64,000 bases of DNA from Variovorax sp. WS11 (lineage in GTDB: Bacteria; Pseudomonadota; Gammaproteobacteria; Burkholderiales; Burkholderiaceae_C): positions 124,001-188,000 of the forward strand of contig NZ_JAAGOW010000002.1 in assembly GCF_010499245.1 (NCBI RefSeq). The letters are read 5' to 3'. The translations under genes and the position numbers were made by a program. Positions 25,194-33,918 of the stretch are shown here, in pieces. How positions within the stretch are numbered: position 1 is the stretch's first letter; each line of letters begins with the position of its first letter. A model generated the notes under the pieces. That model saw only the letters and a list, made by a program, of their open reading frames with translations. It was not told the origin of the DNA and did no database searches.

Positions 25194-25583
25194 TCAGCGC
25201 GCCGCCAGCTCGCGGCACTTCTGCAGGTTGGCGTTGAAGCGGGCCGGCAGCCCGGGCTCGCAAGCATCTGCCGTGGTCATGATGCGGCACATGCCGACCA
25301 CCAGGAAATCGGACACCGCCTCGGTGCACATCGGATAGCGGCCGAGGGCCGGGTTGTCCTGCGACCTGAAGCCCCAGCTGCCGGAGAAGTCGAGCATGCG
25401 GCCCATCGCCTCCTCGAAGTAATCGCGGTCGCGGGCCGCGATGGCCGCTTCCATCTGTGGCAGCTCGGTGCCGAGGAAGCTCATGGCGGCGGCGGGGAAG
25501 CGGTCGGCGGGCTGTTGCTGGGCGCCGGCCACGGAGGCGGCGAGGCACAAGGCGGCGAGAAGGCAATGGCGTGGGAGTCCCAT
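25194..25583 (-). CDS. exported hypothetical protein
   Basis: A 129-residue protein not assigned to a family. A signal peptide (MGLPRHCLLAALCLAASVAG, cleavage near AGAQ) is followed by a mature part with three cysteines and no transmembrane segment. It is therefore probably periplasmic and perhaps disulfide bonded. The ATG at 25583 is preferred over the longer frame because the signal peptide begins there. It follows the autotransporter on the same strand after a 95-base gap with a GC-rich hairpin (25616-25631), so cotranscription is uncertain. Confidence 0.65.
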   Translation of the reverse strand: MGLPRHCLLAALCLAASVAGAQQQPADRFPAAAMSFLGTELPQMEAAIAARDRDYFEEAMGRMLDFSGSWGFRSQDNPALGRYPMCTEAVSDFLVVGMCRIMTTADACEPGLPARFNANLQKCRELAAR

Positions 25584-25678
25584 GGTCTCAAGGTCTGCAA
25601 TGGCTTCGAGGGTGGCCCGCCGGTCGGCGGGCGCGAAAGCGCTATTGGAACCCAAGACGGCCGGGACTCCGGCGAGGC

Positions 25679-28513
25679 CTACCAGCGCAGCTTTACACCG
25701 ACCGAGCCCTGCACCGAGGACTTGACCCGCGCATCGCCGCCGATCGCGAACACGCGACCCAGTTCGCCGTACAGGCTGGCGGCCGGCGCCAGCGCCAGCG
25801 TGAAGCCGCCCGCCACCTCGGCCGCGCTGTAGCCGCTGGCGCTGGCGAAGCGGGTCGAGCCCGCCGGGCCCACGAACTCGGCGACGTCGGCGCCGGCACC
25901 GGCGCGGTAGAGGTTCACCCGTGCATAGGGCTGGAGCCGGCCCGCGCCGATGGCGAAGTCACCCTTGATGCGCACGCCCAGGCGGCCGATCCAGCCGGCG
26001 TTGCTGTCCTGGCGCACGACGGCGCCGGCGATGGACACGGCATCGAAGTGCGCGCGCTGGTAGATCAGCTGCGCCTGCGGCTCGACGGTCCAGCGCTCGG
26101 ACAGCGCGAAGGACTTGCCGGTCTCGATCGAGGCCGTGAAGCTGTCGCCCTTGCCGGAGGCGCTGGGGTTGCCGTCGGGCCGCACGGTGTAGCGGTGGCT
26201 GCCGCCCTGGATCACGGCGTCGGCGTAGAGGCCGCTGGCGTCCATCCAGGTGGCGTAGGCGCCGAGGTAGCGCGAGCGCAGATCGTTGGAGCCGACGCGG
26301 CCGAAGGTTCCGCGCGCATTGCCGCTCACGTCGGCGCTGCCGTCCAGAAAACCGAGGTAGAGGCCGGCGCGCCAGTTGCCACTGGCCAGCAGGTCGGTGC
26401 CGGCTTGAAGGCCGCTCACTTGGCCGCGGCTGTGCGCATCGGCGATGCCGTCCTGGCGGATGTTCAGGTCGCTGTAGACCGCGCGCGCCCAGGCGCGGCG
26501 AGACGTCGGGTCGTTGCCGGCCACCGCCGCGTCCTCGTCGCCGATGCGGCGGTGCAGGTTGCCGAGCATGGCGAGGTCCGCCTGGCGCAGCTGCGCGGGC
26601 AGCGCGGCGAACAGCGGGACCTCGGCCCGATAGGTCGGCACCGCGACCGGCAGCACGGGGAGCTTGACGGTGGTGAAGGGGTCGGACGGGTTCTGCGGCT
26701 CCGCGGGGCTGGCAGGTTCCGCGGGACGGGCTGGATCGATGGGATCGGCCGGCGTGGCCGGCGTGGCTGGCGTGGCTGGCGTGGCTGGTGTCGCCGGTGT
26801 GGCCGGCGGCTGCACGGTGGTCGTCGAGCGCAGGTACCAGTTCTCGCCCGCGCCCTGCGCATCGGCAGCGTAGAGGCGGTATTCATAGGCGCCCGCATCC
26901 ACATGGCCGTTGGCCAGCGTGAAGGCGTCGCGCGTGGTCTGGGCGGTGGTGGTGGCGCCGTTGCGCGCGCTCACCACCTCGATGCCGTTGCCCGTGGTCA
27001 GGGCGCCCAGGCCGCCGAGGTTGGCGATGCGCAGCGTGGTGTTGCCGCTGGCGCTGGCGCCCGGGCCGCTGAGCACCAGGCGATCGCTCAGGCTGTTGCT
27101 GCCGCCGAGCACCGTGCCCAGCTTCAGCACGCCGCCCTGGCCCACGTAGGCGCCGGTGACGGTGAGCGTGCTGCCGGCCTGGGTGCTCAGCAGATTGACG
27201 GTGCCGGCGTTGTTCAACGACGCCACGCGCTGGTCGAAGCCGGCCGTATCGAGCGTCGCGCCGGCGGCCACGCTGTGCGCGGAAGCGGCGCTGAATGTAT
27301 TGGCGGCTCCCGCCTTCAGGGTCCCGGCCGCGACCGTGGTCGCGCCGGTGATCGCCTGCTCGCGCATCAGGGTCAGCCGGCCGGCCCCCGTCTTCTCGAT
27401 GCCGCCCGTGCCGGAGAGCAAGCCGGTGTAGCTCGCGTCGTTCGGCTGCGCGAAGCGCACCAGGCCGTTGTCCGTGATCGCCAGCGGCGCGAACTGCGCG
27501 GAAGTCTGCAGCGTACCCGCCGCATCCACCGTCATGCTGCCCGTGTAGCTGCTGGCATCGGCGCCGAGGATCAGCGTGCCCGCGGCCACGCGGGTGCTGG
27601 TGATGCCGGAGCCCGGCAGCGCGTTGTTGAAGGTCCAGGTGCCGCTGTCCCGCTTCACCAGGGTTTGGAAGTTCGACAGCGTATGCGCGAAGGTGTCGGT
27701 GCCCGTGCCGTCGAGCGTCAGCAGGTTGCTGCCCCCGCCACCATTGATGGCGCCGGTGATGGACGAGCCGGTATGCACGTGCAGCGCGTCGTCGCCGTTG
27801 GCGAAGTTCAGCACGCCGATCAGGCTTCCCTGGTTCGTGAAGTCCACGGCCATCGTGCCCGACACGCCCAGGATGTTGCCCGCGCCGCCCTTGTACTCGA
27901 TGACGCCGGTGGCGCCGTTGACCACCGTGTTCGAGCCGCTCGAGGCCTCCAGCCAGATGGCGGCGCCGCCGGCTTGCGAGCGAACCTCGCCGTGGTTGAC
28001 GATGAGGTTGCCGGTGCCATGCGGGTTGATGGCTTCCGCGTTGTGCGCCGTGCCGTTGGAGAGCACCTTGGCGCCCTCCTCGATGGTCAGCGTGGTGTTC
28101 GAACGGAACTCGATGGTGTTGGCGCCCGTGCCGTAGTGGCCGTTGGCGCTGCCCGCGGCATTGTTCTGCACGGTCGCATTGCGCTGGACCCGGATCGTCC
28201 CGTTGTCGCCCATGCTGATGGCGGGCAGGTCCGTGGTGCTGATCACGGCGTTGGGCTGCACATCCACCGTGCCGCCGGGCGTGGCGTCGTAGCCGCCGAT
28301 GACGACGAAAGTCTGCGGCGTTCCCGGCGTGCAGGTGATGGTGCCGCCGCTGGGGCCGCTGCAGTCGGCGGCCGCGCTTCCGGCCAGGCCCAGCAACGCC
28401 AGGGCCACGATCGGCGCCTGGGTGCTCGATTTGCCCAGCCCGCGTGCCATCTCGGAGGCCACCGTCCAGAGCCTTTGCGTCGGGTTCCAGACCACCCGGA
28501 AAACGCGATTCAT
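25679..28513 (-). CDS. autotransporter (type Va) with ESPR signal
   Basis: A 944-residue surface protein. It begins with an extended signal peptide region (MNRVFRVVWNPTQRLWTVAS) and ends the signal near AAADC. The passenger (about 45-560) is a Gly/Thr/Asn-rich beta-helix with PATR-like units such as GTLILGADASSYTG and GAGRLTLMREQA. A TPA-repeat linker (about 571-588) leads to a C-terminal beta-barrel of about 270 residues that ends in an aromatic residue (VGVKLRW). The passenger has no catalytic triad I can recognise, so adhesion or aggregation is more likely than protease activity. It is followed by an exported small protein. Confidence 0.93.
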   Translation of the reverse strand: MNRVFRVVWNPTQRLWTVASEMARGLGKSSTQAPIVALALLGLAGSAAADCSGPSGGTITCTPGTPQTFVVIGGYDATPGGTVDVQPNAVISTTDLPAISMGDNGTIRVQRNATVQNNAAGSANGHYGTGANTIEFRSNTTLTIEEGAKVLSNGTAHNAEAINPHGTGNLIVNHGEVRSQAGGAAIWLEASSGSNTVVNGATGVIEYKGGAGNILGVSGTMAVDFTNQGSLIGVLNFANGDDALHVHTGSSITGAINGGGGSNLLTLDGTGTDTFAHTLSNFQTLVKRDSGTWTFNNALPGSGITSTRVAAGTLILGADASSYTGSMTVDAAGTLQTSAQFAPLAITDNGLVRFAQPNDASYTGLLSGTGGIEKTGAGRLTLMREQAITGATTVAAGTLKAGAANTFSAASAHSVAAGATLDTAGFDQRVASLNNAGTVNLLSTQAGSTLTVTGAYVGQGGVLKLGTVLGGSNSLSDRLVLSGPGASASGNTTLRIANLGGLGALTTGNGIEVVSARNGATTTAQTTRDAFTLANGHVDAGAYEYRLYAADAQGAGENWYLRSTTTVQPPATPATPATPATPATPATPADPIDPARPAEPASPAEPQNPSDPFTTVKLPVLPVAVPTYRAEVPLFAALPAQLRQADLAMLGNLHRRIGDEDAAVAGNDPTSRRAWARAVYSDLNIRQDGIADAHSRGQVSGLQAGTDLLASGNWRAGLYLGFLDGSADVSGNARGTFGRVGSNDLRSRYLGAYATWMDASGLYADAVIQGGSHRYTVRPDGNPSASGKGDSFTASIETGKSFALSERWTVEPQAQLIYQRAHFDAVSIAGAVVRQDSNAGWIGRLGVRIKGDFAIGAGRLQPYARVNLYRAGAGADVAEFVGPAGSTRFASASGYSAAEVAGGFTLALAPAASLYGELGRVFAIGGDARVKSSVQGSVGVKLRW
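26751..26804 (-). repeat. nine-base tandem repeat in the autotransporter linker
   Basis: Six GGCGTGGCT-like units (three identical, three with one to three changes) encode Thr-Pro-Ala repeats between passenger and barrel. The unit keeps the frame, so copy-number change would only alter linker length. Confidence 0.9.
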
Positions 28514-28541
28514 ACAATTCTTTCGTATTACATTGAATACT

Positions 28542-28558
28542 TAAGAATGTAGTTCTTA
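28542..28558. promoter_or_regulatory. inverted repeat in the AT-rich autotransporter leader
   Basis: TAAGAA and TTCTTA flank a five-base spacer, about 30-45 bases upstream of the autotransporter start. The surrounding 28510-28600 stretch is markedly AT-rich for this genome and probably holds the promoter. A TAATAC element at about 28531-28526 on the minus strand could be a -10. The regulator is unknown. Confidence 0.35.
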
Positions 28559-28664
28559 GGTTCACATCTTCTAAGGAAGTACTTCACAGAATCGGGGACG
28601 GATACTCGGGCTTGGTGCACTTCACGGCGGCAAGCTGTGCTACCCGGCCCCCGTAAACTCGGGC

Positions 28665-28883
28665 ATGGCTTCCAGACCTTCCAGGGCCCCCCGCATGTTC
28701 GAGCGCGGCCTGTTGTGCATCTTCATCGGCGCGGCCGTCCTGATCGCGCCCCATTTCCTGACATCGCCGCACTGGCGAGACATGATCGCCGGCGCCAACG
28801 TGGTGGGCTGGTTCGCGCTGGTGCTCGGCATCGCCCTCGTGGTGGTGGACCTGGTCCAGCGCGCCAGGGGCAAGGCCCGCTGA
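28665..28883 (+). CDS. small two-helix membrane protein upstream of mnmH
   Basis: A 72-residue protein with two hydrophobic helices (CIFIGAAVLIAPHFL and GWFALVLGIALVVVDLV) and basic ends. I know no function for it. Its stop overlaps the mnmH start (TGATG), so the two are translationally coupled. ATG 28665 is used; ATG 28695 (MFERGLL) is a possible shorter start. Confidence 0.7.
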   Translation: MASRPSRAPRMFERGLLCIFIGAAVLIAPHFLTSPHWRDMIAGANVVGWFALVLGIALVVVDLVQRARGKAR

Positions 28884-29932
28884 TGCGCGCACCGGCACCC
28901 GTTGGCGTGGAGGACCGCGATCGCTTCGATACGCTGATCGACGCGCGCTCGCCGGGCGAGTACGCCATCGACCACATCCCCGGCGCCATCAACTGCCCGG
29001 TGCTCGACGACGAGGAGCGCCGCATCGTCGGCACGCTCTACAAGCAGCAGGGTGCCTTCGAGGCGCGCCGCGTCGGCGGCGCGATGGTGGCGGCGAACCT
29101 CGCGCGGCACCTCAAGGAGCGCTTCGCCGATCAGCCGGCCGGCTGGAAGCCCTTGGTCTACTGCTGGCGCGGCGGCCTGCGAAGCGGCTCGATGGTCACC
29201 TGGCTGCGCCTGGTGGGATGGGACGCGCAGCAGTTGGCCGGCGGCTACAAGAGCTGGCGCCGCCACGTGATCACGCAGCTGGCCCTGCTCTGCCCGCAGC
29301 TCGACCTGCGCGTGCTGTGCGGCGCCACCGGCAGCGCCAAGACGCGCGTGCTGCAGGCGATGGCGCTGCAGGGGCAGCAGGTGCTGGATCTCGAAGGCTT
29401 CGCGGCCCACAAGGGCTCGCTGCTGGGCGCCTTGCCCGGCACGCCGCAGCCGTCGCAGATCGCCTTCGAGACGCGCATCGCCGAGCTTCTGGAGCGGATC
29501 GATCCGGCGCAGCCGCTCTACGTGGAGGGCGAGAGCCGGCGCATCGGCCGCCTCGACGTTCCGCTGCCGCTGGTGACGCACATGCGCGCCAGCCGCTGCA
29601 TCGAGATCGAGGCCACGCCGGAGGCCCGACTGGCCTACCTGCTGCGCGACTACGCCTACCTGGGCGACGACCCCGAAGCGCTGTCGCGCCAGCTCGGGCT
29701 GCTGAAGGAACTGCACGGCAAGGCCGTGATCGGCCGCTGGCAGCAATGGGCCGCCGCGGGCGAGCTGCCGGCCCTGTTCGCCGAGCTGACGGCGCTGCAC
29801 TACGACCCGGCCTACAAGCGCTCGCAGGCCAGCCATTTCGAGCGCTGGGCCGAACGGCAGGCCGTGACGGCCGACGATCTTTCCGATGCGGCCATCGACG
29901 CGCTGGCGCGCCGCGTGGCGGCGCTAGGCTAG
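28883..29932 (+). CDS. mnmH: tRNA 2-selenouridine synthase
   Basis: A 349-residue enzyme (YbbB/SelU) that replaces sulfur by selenium, through a geranylated intermediate, in the wobble uridine of some tRNAs. The N-terminal rhodanese domain has the catalytic Cys94 in YCWRGGLRSGSM. The C-terminal P-loop domain starts with GATGSAKT (147-154), where the usual Gly before Lys is Ala. Tail motifs include YVEGESRRIGR. It is convergent with the DUF808 gene, with a nine-base overlap. selD is not in the window, so selenophosphate supply must be encoded elsewhere. Confidence 0.92.
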   Translation: MRAPAPVGVEDRDRFDTLIDARSPGEYAIDHIPGAINCPVLDDEERRIVGTLYKQQGAFEARRVGGAMVAANLARHLKERFADQPAGWKPLVYCWRGGLRSGSMVTWLRLVGWDAQQLAGGYKSWRRHVITQLALLCPQLDLRVLCGATGSAKTRVLQAMALQGQQVLDLEGFAAHKGSLLGALPGTPQPSQIAFETRIAELLERIDPAQPLYVEGESRRIGRLDVPLPLVTHMRASRCIEIEATPEARLAYLLRDYAYLGDDPEALSRQLGLLKELHGKAVIGRWQQWAAAGELPALFAELTALHYDPAYKRSQASHFERWAERQAVTADDLSDAAIDALARRVAALG

Positions 29933-30841
29933 GCTTTTCTTTCTCCCGAACGCCTTCTTGCCGACCTCGACCGCGGCCAGCACGATCGCGCCGGCCACGA
30001 TGCCGACGCCGGCGTTGACGCCCATCGAGCCCAGGCTGCCCAGCAGGCTGCCCGCGCTCACCGCCCAGGCTTCGACCGCATGGCCGAGGGCCGGCACGCC
30101 GTGCACCAGGATGCCGCCGCCCACCAGGAACATGGCGGCCGTGCCGGCGATGGAGAGCGCCTTCATGAGCCAGGGCGCAGCCGCCAGGATGCCCCGGCCC
30201 AGCGCCTGCGAGGCGGCGCCTTCGCGCCGGCTCAGGTAGAGCCCGGCGTCGTCGAGCTTCACGATGCCCGCGACCAGCCCGTAGACGCCGATGGTCATGA
30301 TCAGCGCGATGCCGACCAGCACCGACAACTGCGTGGTGAAGGGCTGGCCCTGCACCGTGCCCAGCGTGATGGCGATGATTTCCGCCGAGAGGATGAAGTC
30401 GGTGCGCACCGCGCCCTTGATCTTGTCCTTCTCGACCGCGACCAGGTCGACGGCGGGATCGGCCAGCGCCTGCTCGAGCTGCGAGACGTCGGCCGCATGC
30501 TCGTCCTTGTGCAGGAACTTGTGGGCCAGCTTCTCGCAACCCTCGAAGCACAGGAAGGCGCCGCCGATCATCAGGAGCGGCGTCACCAGCCAGGGCAGCC
30601 AGGTGCCGATGAGCAGCGCCGCGGGCACCAGGATGGCCTTGTTGATGAAGGAGCCCTTGCACACCGCCCACACCACCGGCAGCTCGCGCTCCGCCTTCAC
30701 GCCGGACACCTGCTGCGCGTTCAGCGCCAGGTCGTCACCCAGCACGCCGGCGGTCTTCTTGGCAGCGACCTTGGTGAGGATGGAAACGTCGTCGAGGACG
30801 GTGGCGATGTCGTCGAGCAGGAGCAGAAGACTGGAGGCCAT
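29924..30841 (-). CDS. DUF808 (YedI-like) membrane protein
   Basis: A 305-residue inner-membrane protein of the DUF808 family. It opens with MASSLLLLLDDIATVLDDVS and carries KVAAKKTAGVLGDDLALNAQQVSG, both strongly conserved in YedI. Seven or more hydrophobic helices follow, with a charged cytosolic loop at about 105-145. The function is unknown. It lies 22 bases downstream of the GNAT acetyltransferase on the same strand, a likely operon. Confidence 0.9.
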   Translation of the reverse strand: MASSLLLLLDDIATVLDDVSILTKVAAKKTAGVLGDDLALNAQQVSGVKAERELPVVWAVCKGSFINKAILVPAALLIGTWLPWLVTPLLMIGGAFLCFEGCEKLAHKFLHKDEHAADVSQLEQALADPAVDLVAVEKDKIKGAVRTDFILSAEIIAITLGTVQGQPFTTQLSVLVGIALIMTIGVYGLVAGIVKLDDAGLYLSRREGAASQALGRGILAAAPWLMKALSIAGTAAMFLVGGGILVHGVPALGHAVEAWAVSAGSLLGSLGSMGVNAGVGIVAGAIVLAAVEVGKKAFGRKKSLA

Positions 30842-30863
30842 GAATGCGCTTGTTCTTGAGGGG

Positions 30864-31382
30864 TCAGGCGACGTTTCGCTTGAGGCGGATCTCTTCGATC
30901 TTCGTGCCGCCCAATGACGTCGTCTTGGCAGTCTTCATCTCGCGCTTGAAGCCGGCCAGCTCGTAGAAGCGCAGTGCGCGGTCGTTGCGCAGCGGCACCC
31001 AGACGGTGACCAGCGTGCAGCCCTCCTCCTCCAGGCCGTCGCGCGCGGCATCCCACAGCGCCACGCCCACGCCCTTGCCCCAGTGCTCGGGCGTCACGTA
31101 GAGGGCCCAGATCTCGCCGGTGGTCGAGGGCGTCTTGGGGTCGCGCGAGCGGTCGAAGCCGACGAAGCCCACCACCTCCTCGCCCAGCACGGCCACGTGC
31201 ACCTGGGGCTCGCTGAACTCGATGGCCTCGCGCCATTTGGCCTCGCGCGTGGAGGGCGCCAGCGCGCGCAGCTGGTCTTCGGGAAGGATGTCCACGTATG
31301 CGGCACGGGCAGAGGCAACGTGGACGTCGGCGATGGCCTTGGCATCGCGCATGGCGGCGGGGCGAACTTCGTAGTCGGACAT
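30864..31382 (-). CDS. GNAT-family N-acetyltransferase
   Basis: A 172-residue acetyl-CoA-dependent transferase. The acetyl-CoA binding segment is IWALYVTPEHWGKGVGVALWDAA, and the C-terminal LRNDRALRFYELAGFKRE is the usual motif B region. The ATG at 31382 (MSDYEVRPA) is chosen over the longer frame. The acceptor is unknown. It probably shares a transcript with the DUF808 gene and is divergent from the small basic protein gene. Confidence 0.88.
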   Translation of the reverse strand: MSDYEVRPAAMRDAKAIADVHVASARAAYVDILPEDQLRALAPSTREAKWREAIEFSEPQVHVAVLGEEVVGFVGFDRSRDPKTPSTTGEIWALYVTPEHWGKGVGVALWDAARDGLEEEGCTLVTVWVPLRNDRALRFYELAGFKREMKTAKTTSLGGTKIEEIRLKRNVA

Positions 31383-31460
31383 GAAAGCTGGGAAACGATC
31401 GATAAAGGGTTGTATTGTCGCTGCCTCGCTAAACTGATTCACCACTCATCGGAGGAACAC

Positions 31461-31610
31461 ATGCCCAAGGGACAGCAACGCAGCAACAAGGAATCCAAGA
31501 AACCGAAGAAGGACACGTCGCCGCCGAAGGCGCCGGCTGCCGGCTTCGAACCGGTCCGCACGGTCACGACGGCGGTCATTCCGCGCGGCAAGATCAAAAA
31601 CAAGGAATGA
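31461..31610 (+). CDS. small Lys/Pro-rich conserved-looking protein
   Basis: A 49-residue, strongly basic protein (many Lys in residues 10-25, RGKIKNKE at the end) with no hydrophobic segment. The ATG at 31461 has an excellent GGAGG at 31451-31455. Its stop overlaps the ferredoxin start (ATGA). No family is known to me. A nucleic-acid or ribosome-associated role would fit the charge but is a guess. Confidence 0.75.
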   Translation: MPKGQQRSNKESKKPKKDTSPPKAPAAGFEPVRTVTTAVIPRGKIKNKE

Positions 31611-31909
31611 GCGGCGGCGCGCCGCAGACCACGGCGCAGATCGAGCCCGGCGGCTTCCGCTTCGAGACCGAAGCGGGCCGCACCTTGCTGCAGTCCGCCG
31701 AATCCGCCGGCATCGAGCTGCCCAGCTCCTGCCGCAACGGCACCTGCCGCACCTGCATCTGCCGTCTGCTCGACGGCGAGGTGCGTTACCGCATCGAATG
31801 GCCCGGCCTCAGCCGGGAGGAAAAGGCAGAGGGCTGGATCTTGCCCTGCGTGGCGGAGCCGCTAGGCGACGTCAGGCTGGACGTGCCCTTGGCCTTCTCG
31901 CACTTCTAG
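31607..31909 (+). CDS. [2Fe-2S] plant-type ferredoxin domain protein
   Basis: A 100-residue ferredoxin. The cluster ligands are C42, C47 and C50 in SCRNGTCRTC, and C81 in WILPCVAEP. It lacks a fused reductase, so it passes electrons to an unknown partner. It is translationally coupled to the small basic protein. Its TAG stop overlaps the opposing MFS gene stop by two bases. Confidence 0.92.
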   Translation: MSGGAPQTTAQIEPGGFRFETEAGRTLLQSAESAGIELPSSCRNGTCRTCICRLLDGEVRYRIEWPGLSREEKAEGWILPCVAEPLGDVRLDVPLAFSHF

Positions 31910-33210
31910 GGGCTCTGGGAGCCCTGGGAGCCTTGGGAGCCCTGGGAGCCTTGGGAGCCCTGGGAGCCTTGGGTATCGGACCTGACCAGCCGATCGCGCG
32001 CCGCCAGCGACGGGAAGAGCCGGAACCAGGCCAGCGCCACCAGCACGGTGCCGACGCCGCCCACCACCACCGAGCCCACCGGCCCGAGCAGCGCCGCGGT
32101 CGCGCCCGACTCGAACTCGCCGAGCTGGTTGCTGGCGCCGATGAAGATCGAGTTGACGGCGCTCACCCGCCCGCGCATCGCGTCCGGCGTTTCCAGCTGC
32201 ACCAGCGTCTGCCGAATCACCACGTTGACCATGTCGGCGCCGCCCGAGACGGCCAGCGCCAGCAGCGACACGATGAAGCTGCTCGACAAGCCGAAGACGA
32301 TCATGCATACGCCGAACATGGCCACTGCGATCAGCAGCGCGCGGCCCACGTGCCGCTCGATCGGCCGCCGCGTCAGCAGGATCGAGGCAACGAGCGCCCC
32401 GACCGCCGGCGCGCTGCGCAACAGCCCCAGCCCCCAGGGGCCGGTGTGCAGGATGTCCTTGGCGAAGATCGGCAGCAGCGCGACCGCCCCGCCCAGCAGC
32501 ACCGCGAAAAGGTCCAGCGAGACCGCGCCCAGCACCGGCTTGCGATGCCAGATGAAATTCACGCCCGCCAGCACCGTGGCCAGCGAGACCGGCTCGCGCG
32601 GCGGTGGCGCGTGGTCGTAGCGCACCTGCACCACCAGCAGGCTGCCCATGGCGAAGAAGAGCAGGCTCGCTGCATAGACCACGCCGGTGCCTCCCGCGAA
32701 CAGCAGGCCGCCCAGCGCCGGGCCGCCGATGATCGCGCCCTGCATGCCGGCCGAGCTGAAGGCCATGGCACGCGGCAGCATCAGCGGCGGCACCAGCAGC
32801 GGCGTCAAGGCCTGCTGCGCCGGCATCTGGAAGGCCCGCACCGCGCCGAGCACCAGCGACAGCCCGAGCAGCAACGCGCGCGTGTCGTGGTGGCCATGGA
32901 CGGACAGGAGCAGCGCCAGCGCGACCAGCCCCTGCACCGCGAAGCAGGCCGCGACGATGCGGCCGCGATGGCGGCGGTCGACCACGTGGCCCGCGAGCAG
33001 CGCCAGCAGAAGCGCCGGCACGAACTGGTAAAGCCCCACCAGCCCGAGGTCCCAGGCGCTGCCGGTCAGCTCGTACATGTGCCAGCCGATCGCAACCAGC
33101 AGCATCTGGCTGCCCGCGGTGCCGAAGAGCCGCGCGGTCCACATCCGCATGAAGGGCCGCTCGCGCGTGAGATCGGAAAAATTCGGCGAGGCGGCGGCGG
33201 GGACGGACAT
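31906..33210 (-). CDS. MFS exporter with Gly-Ser-Gln repeat tail
   Basis: A 434-residue major-facilitator protein of the multidrug/enterobactin-exporter (DUF894/MFS_3) type, with about twelve helices. Family landmarks are RERPFMRMWTARLFGTAGSQ, GHVVDRRHRGRIVAA and RGRVSAVNSIFIGASNQLGEFESG. The last 22 residues are seven GSQ triplets written by a nine-base tandem repeat, unlike relatives. The ATG at 33210 is chosen over a start at 33243 because the conserved part begins soon after; neither has a strong ribosome site. It is divergent from the RluA-type gene. Confidence 0.87.
   Translation of the reverse strand: MSVPAAASPNFSDLTRERPFMRMWTARLFGTAGSQMLLVAIGWHMYELTGSAWDLGLVGLYQFVPALLLALLAGHVVDRRHRGRIVAACFAVQGLVALALLLSVHGHHDTRALLLGLSLVLGAVRAFQMPAQQALTPLLVPPLMLPRAMAFSSAGMQGAIIGGPALGGLLFAGGTGVVYAASLLFFAMGSLLVVQVRYDHAPPPREPVSLATVLAGVNFIWHRKPVLGAVSLDLFAVLLGGAVALLPIFAKDILHTGPWGLGLLRSAPAVGALVASILLTRRPIERHVGRALLIAVAMFGVCMIVFGLSSSFIVSLLALAVSGGADMVNVVIRQTLVQLETPDAMRGRVSAVNSIFIGASNQLGEFESGATAALLGPVGSVVVGGVGTVLVALAWFRLFPSLAARDRLVRSDTQGSQGSQGSQGSQGSQGSQSP
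31917..31970 (-). repeat. nine-base tandem repeat at the MFS 3' end
   Basis: Six perfect GGGAGCCYT units alternate C and T at the eighth position, making an 18-base higher-order unit. They encode GSQ repeats immediately before the stop codon and abut the ferredoxin stop. Confidence 0.95.
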
Positions 33211-33257
33211 CGGGTCGAGGATAGCCCAGCCTCGAAGCCTCATAGACTCGCTCGGCC

Positions 33258-33899
33258 ATGAATGCGCTCGCCGTGATCCACGAGGACGCTGACCTGCTGG
33301 TGCTCGACAAGCCCGCCGGCCTCCTGTGCGTGCCCGGCCGCGGCGAGGACAAGCAGGACTGCCTGAGCGCCCGTGCGCAGGCGCGCTGGCCCGACGCGCT
33401 GGTGGTGCACCGGCTCGACATGGCCACCAGCGGCCTGGTGCTGATGGCGCGCAATCCCGCCATGCAGCGCGCGCTCGGCGATGCCTTCGCCGGGCGGCGC
33501 GTGCACAAGCGTTACGAGGCGATCGTCGATGGATTGCTGCCGGTGTCCGACGCGTGGTCGCTGATTGACGCCCCGCTCATCGCCGACTGGCCCAACCGCC
33601 CGCTGCAGAAGATCGATGCGCAGAACGGCAAGCCCAGCAGCACGCGCTGGCGCGTGAAGCGGCTCCTGCCCGAGCGCGATGCCACGCATCTGTGGCTGGA
33701 GCCGCTGACCGGCCGCAGCCATCAGCTGCGCGTGCACCTGCTGTCGATCGGCCATCCGATCCTCGGCGATGCGCTCTACGGCAGCGAGGCCGTGCAGCGG
33801 CGCGCGGACCGGCTGCTGCTGCATGCGAGCGAACTCGAGTTCGCCCATCCCGCCGATGGCCGGGTGCTGCGCTTCGAGAGTGCGCCGCCTTTCGCCTGA
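33258..33899 (+). CDS. RluA-family pseudouridine synthase
   Basis: A 213-residue synthase converting uridine to pseudouridine in RNA. The catalytic Asp is D54 in HRLDMATSGL. Further motifs are GRRVHKRYEAIV, LTGRSHQLRVHL and GHPILGDALYG. There is no S4 domain. The short single-domain form matches RluA, which modifies 23S rRNA and some tRNAs, more than RluC or RluD. Its end faces the universal stress gene 19 bases away. Confidence 0.9.
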   Translation: MNALAVIHEDADLLVLDKPAGLLCVPGRGEDKQDCLSARAQARWPDALVVHRLDMATSGLVLMARNPAMQRALGDAFAGRRVHKRYEAIVDGLLPVSDAWSLIDAPLIADWPNRPLQKIDAQNGKPSSTRWRVKRLLPERDATHLWLEPLTGRSHQLRVHLLSIGHPILGDALYGSEAVQRRADRLLLHASELEFAHPADGRVLRFESAPPFA

Positions 33900-33918
33900 G
33901 TGGTGTCTTGTCCGGTGC

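Noticed and set aside
25616..25631. CCCGCCG/CGGCGGG as a terminator after the autotransporter
   Set aside because: Loop of only two bases if fully paired and no T-run, so not convincing.
25457..28552. Rightward open frame of 1031 codons opposite the autotransporter
   Set aside because: Low-complexity Arg/Ala/His/Gly composition, no domain, fully antisense to a convincing autotransporter.
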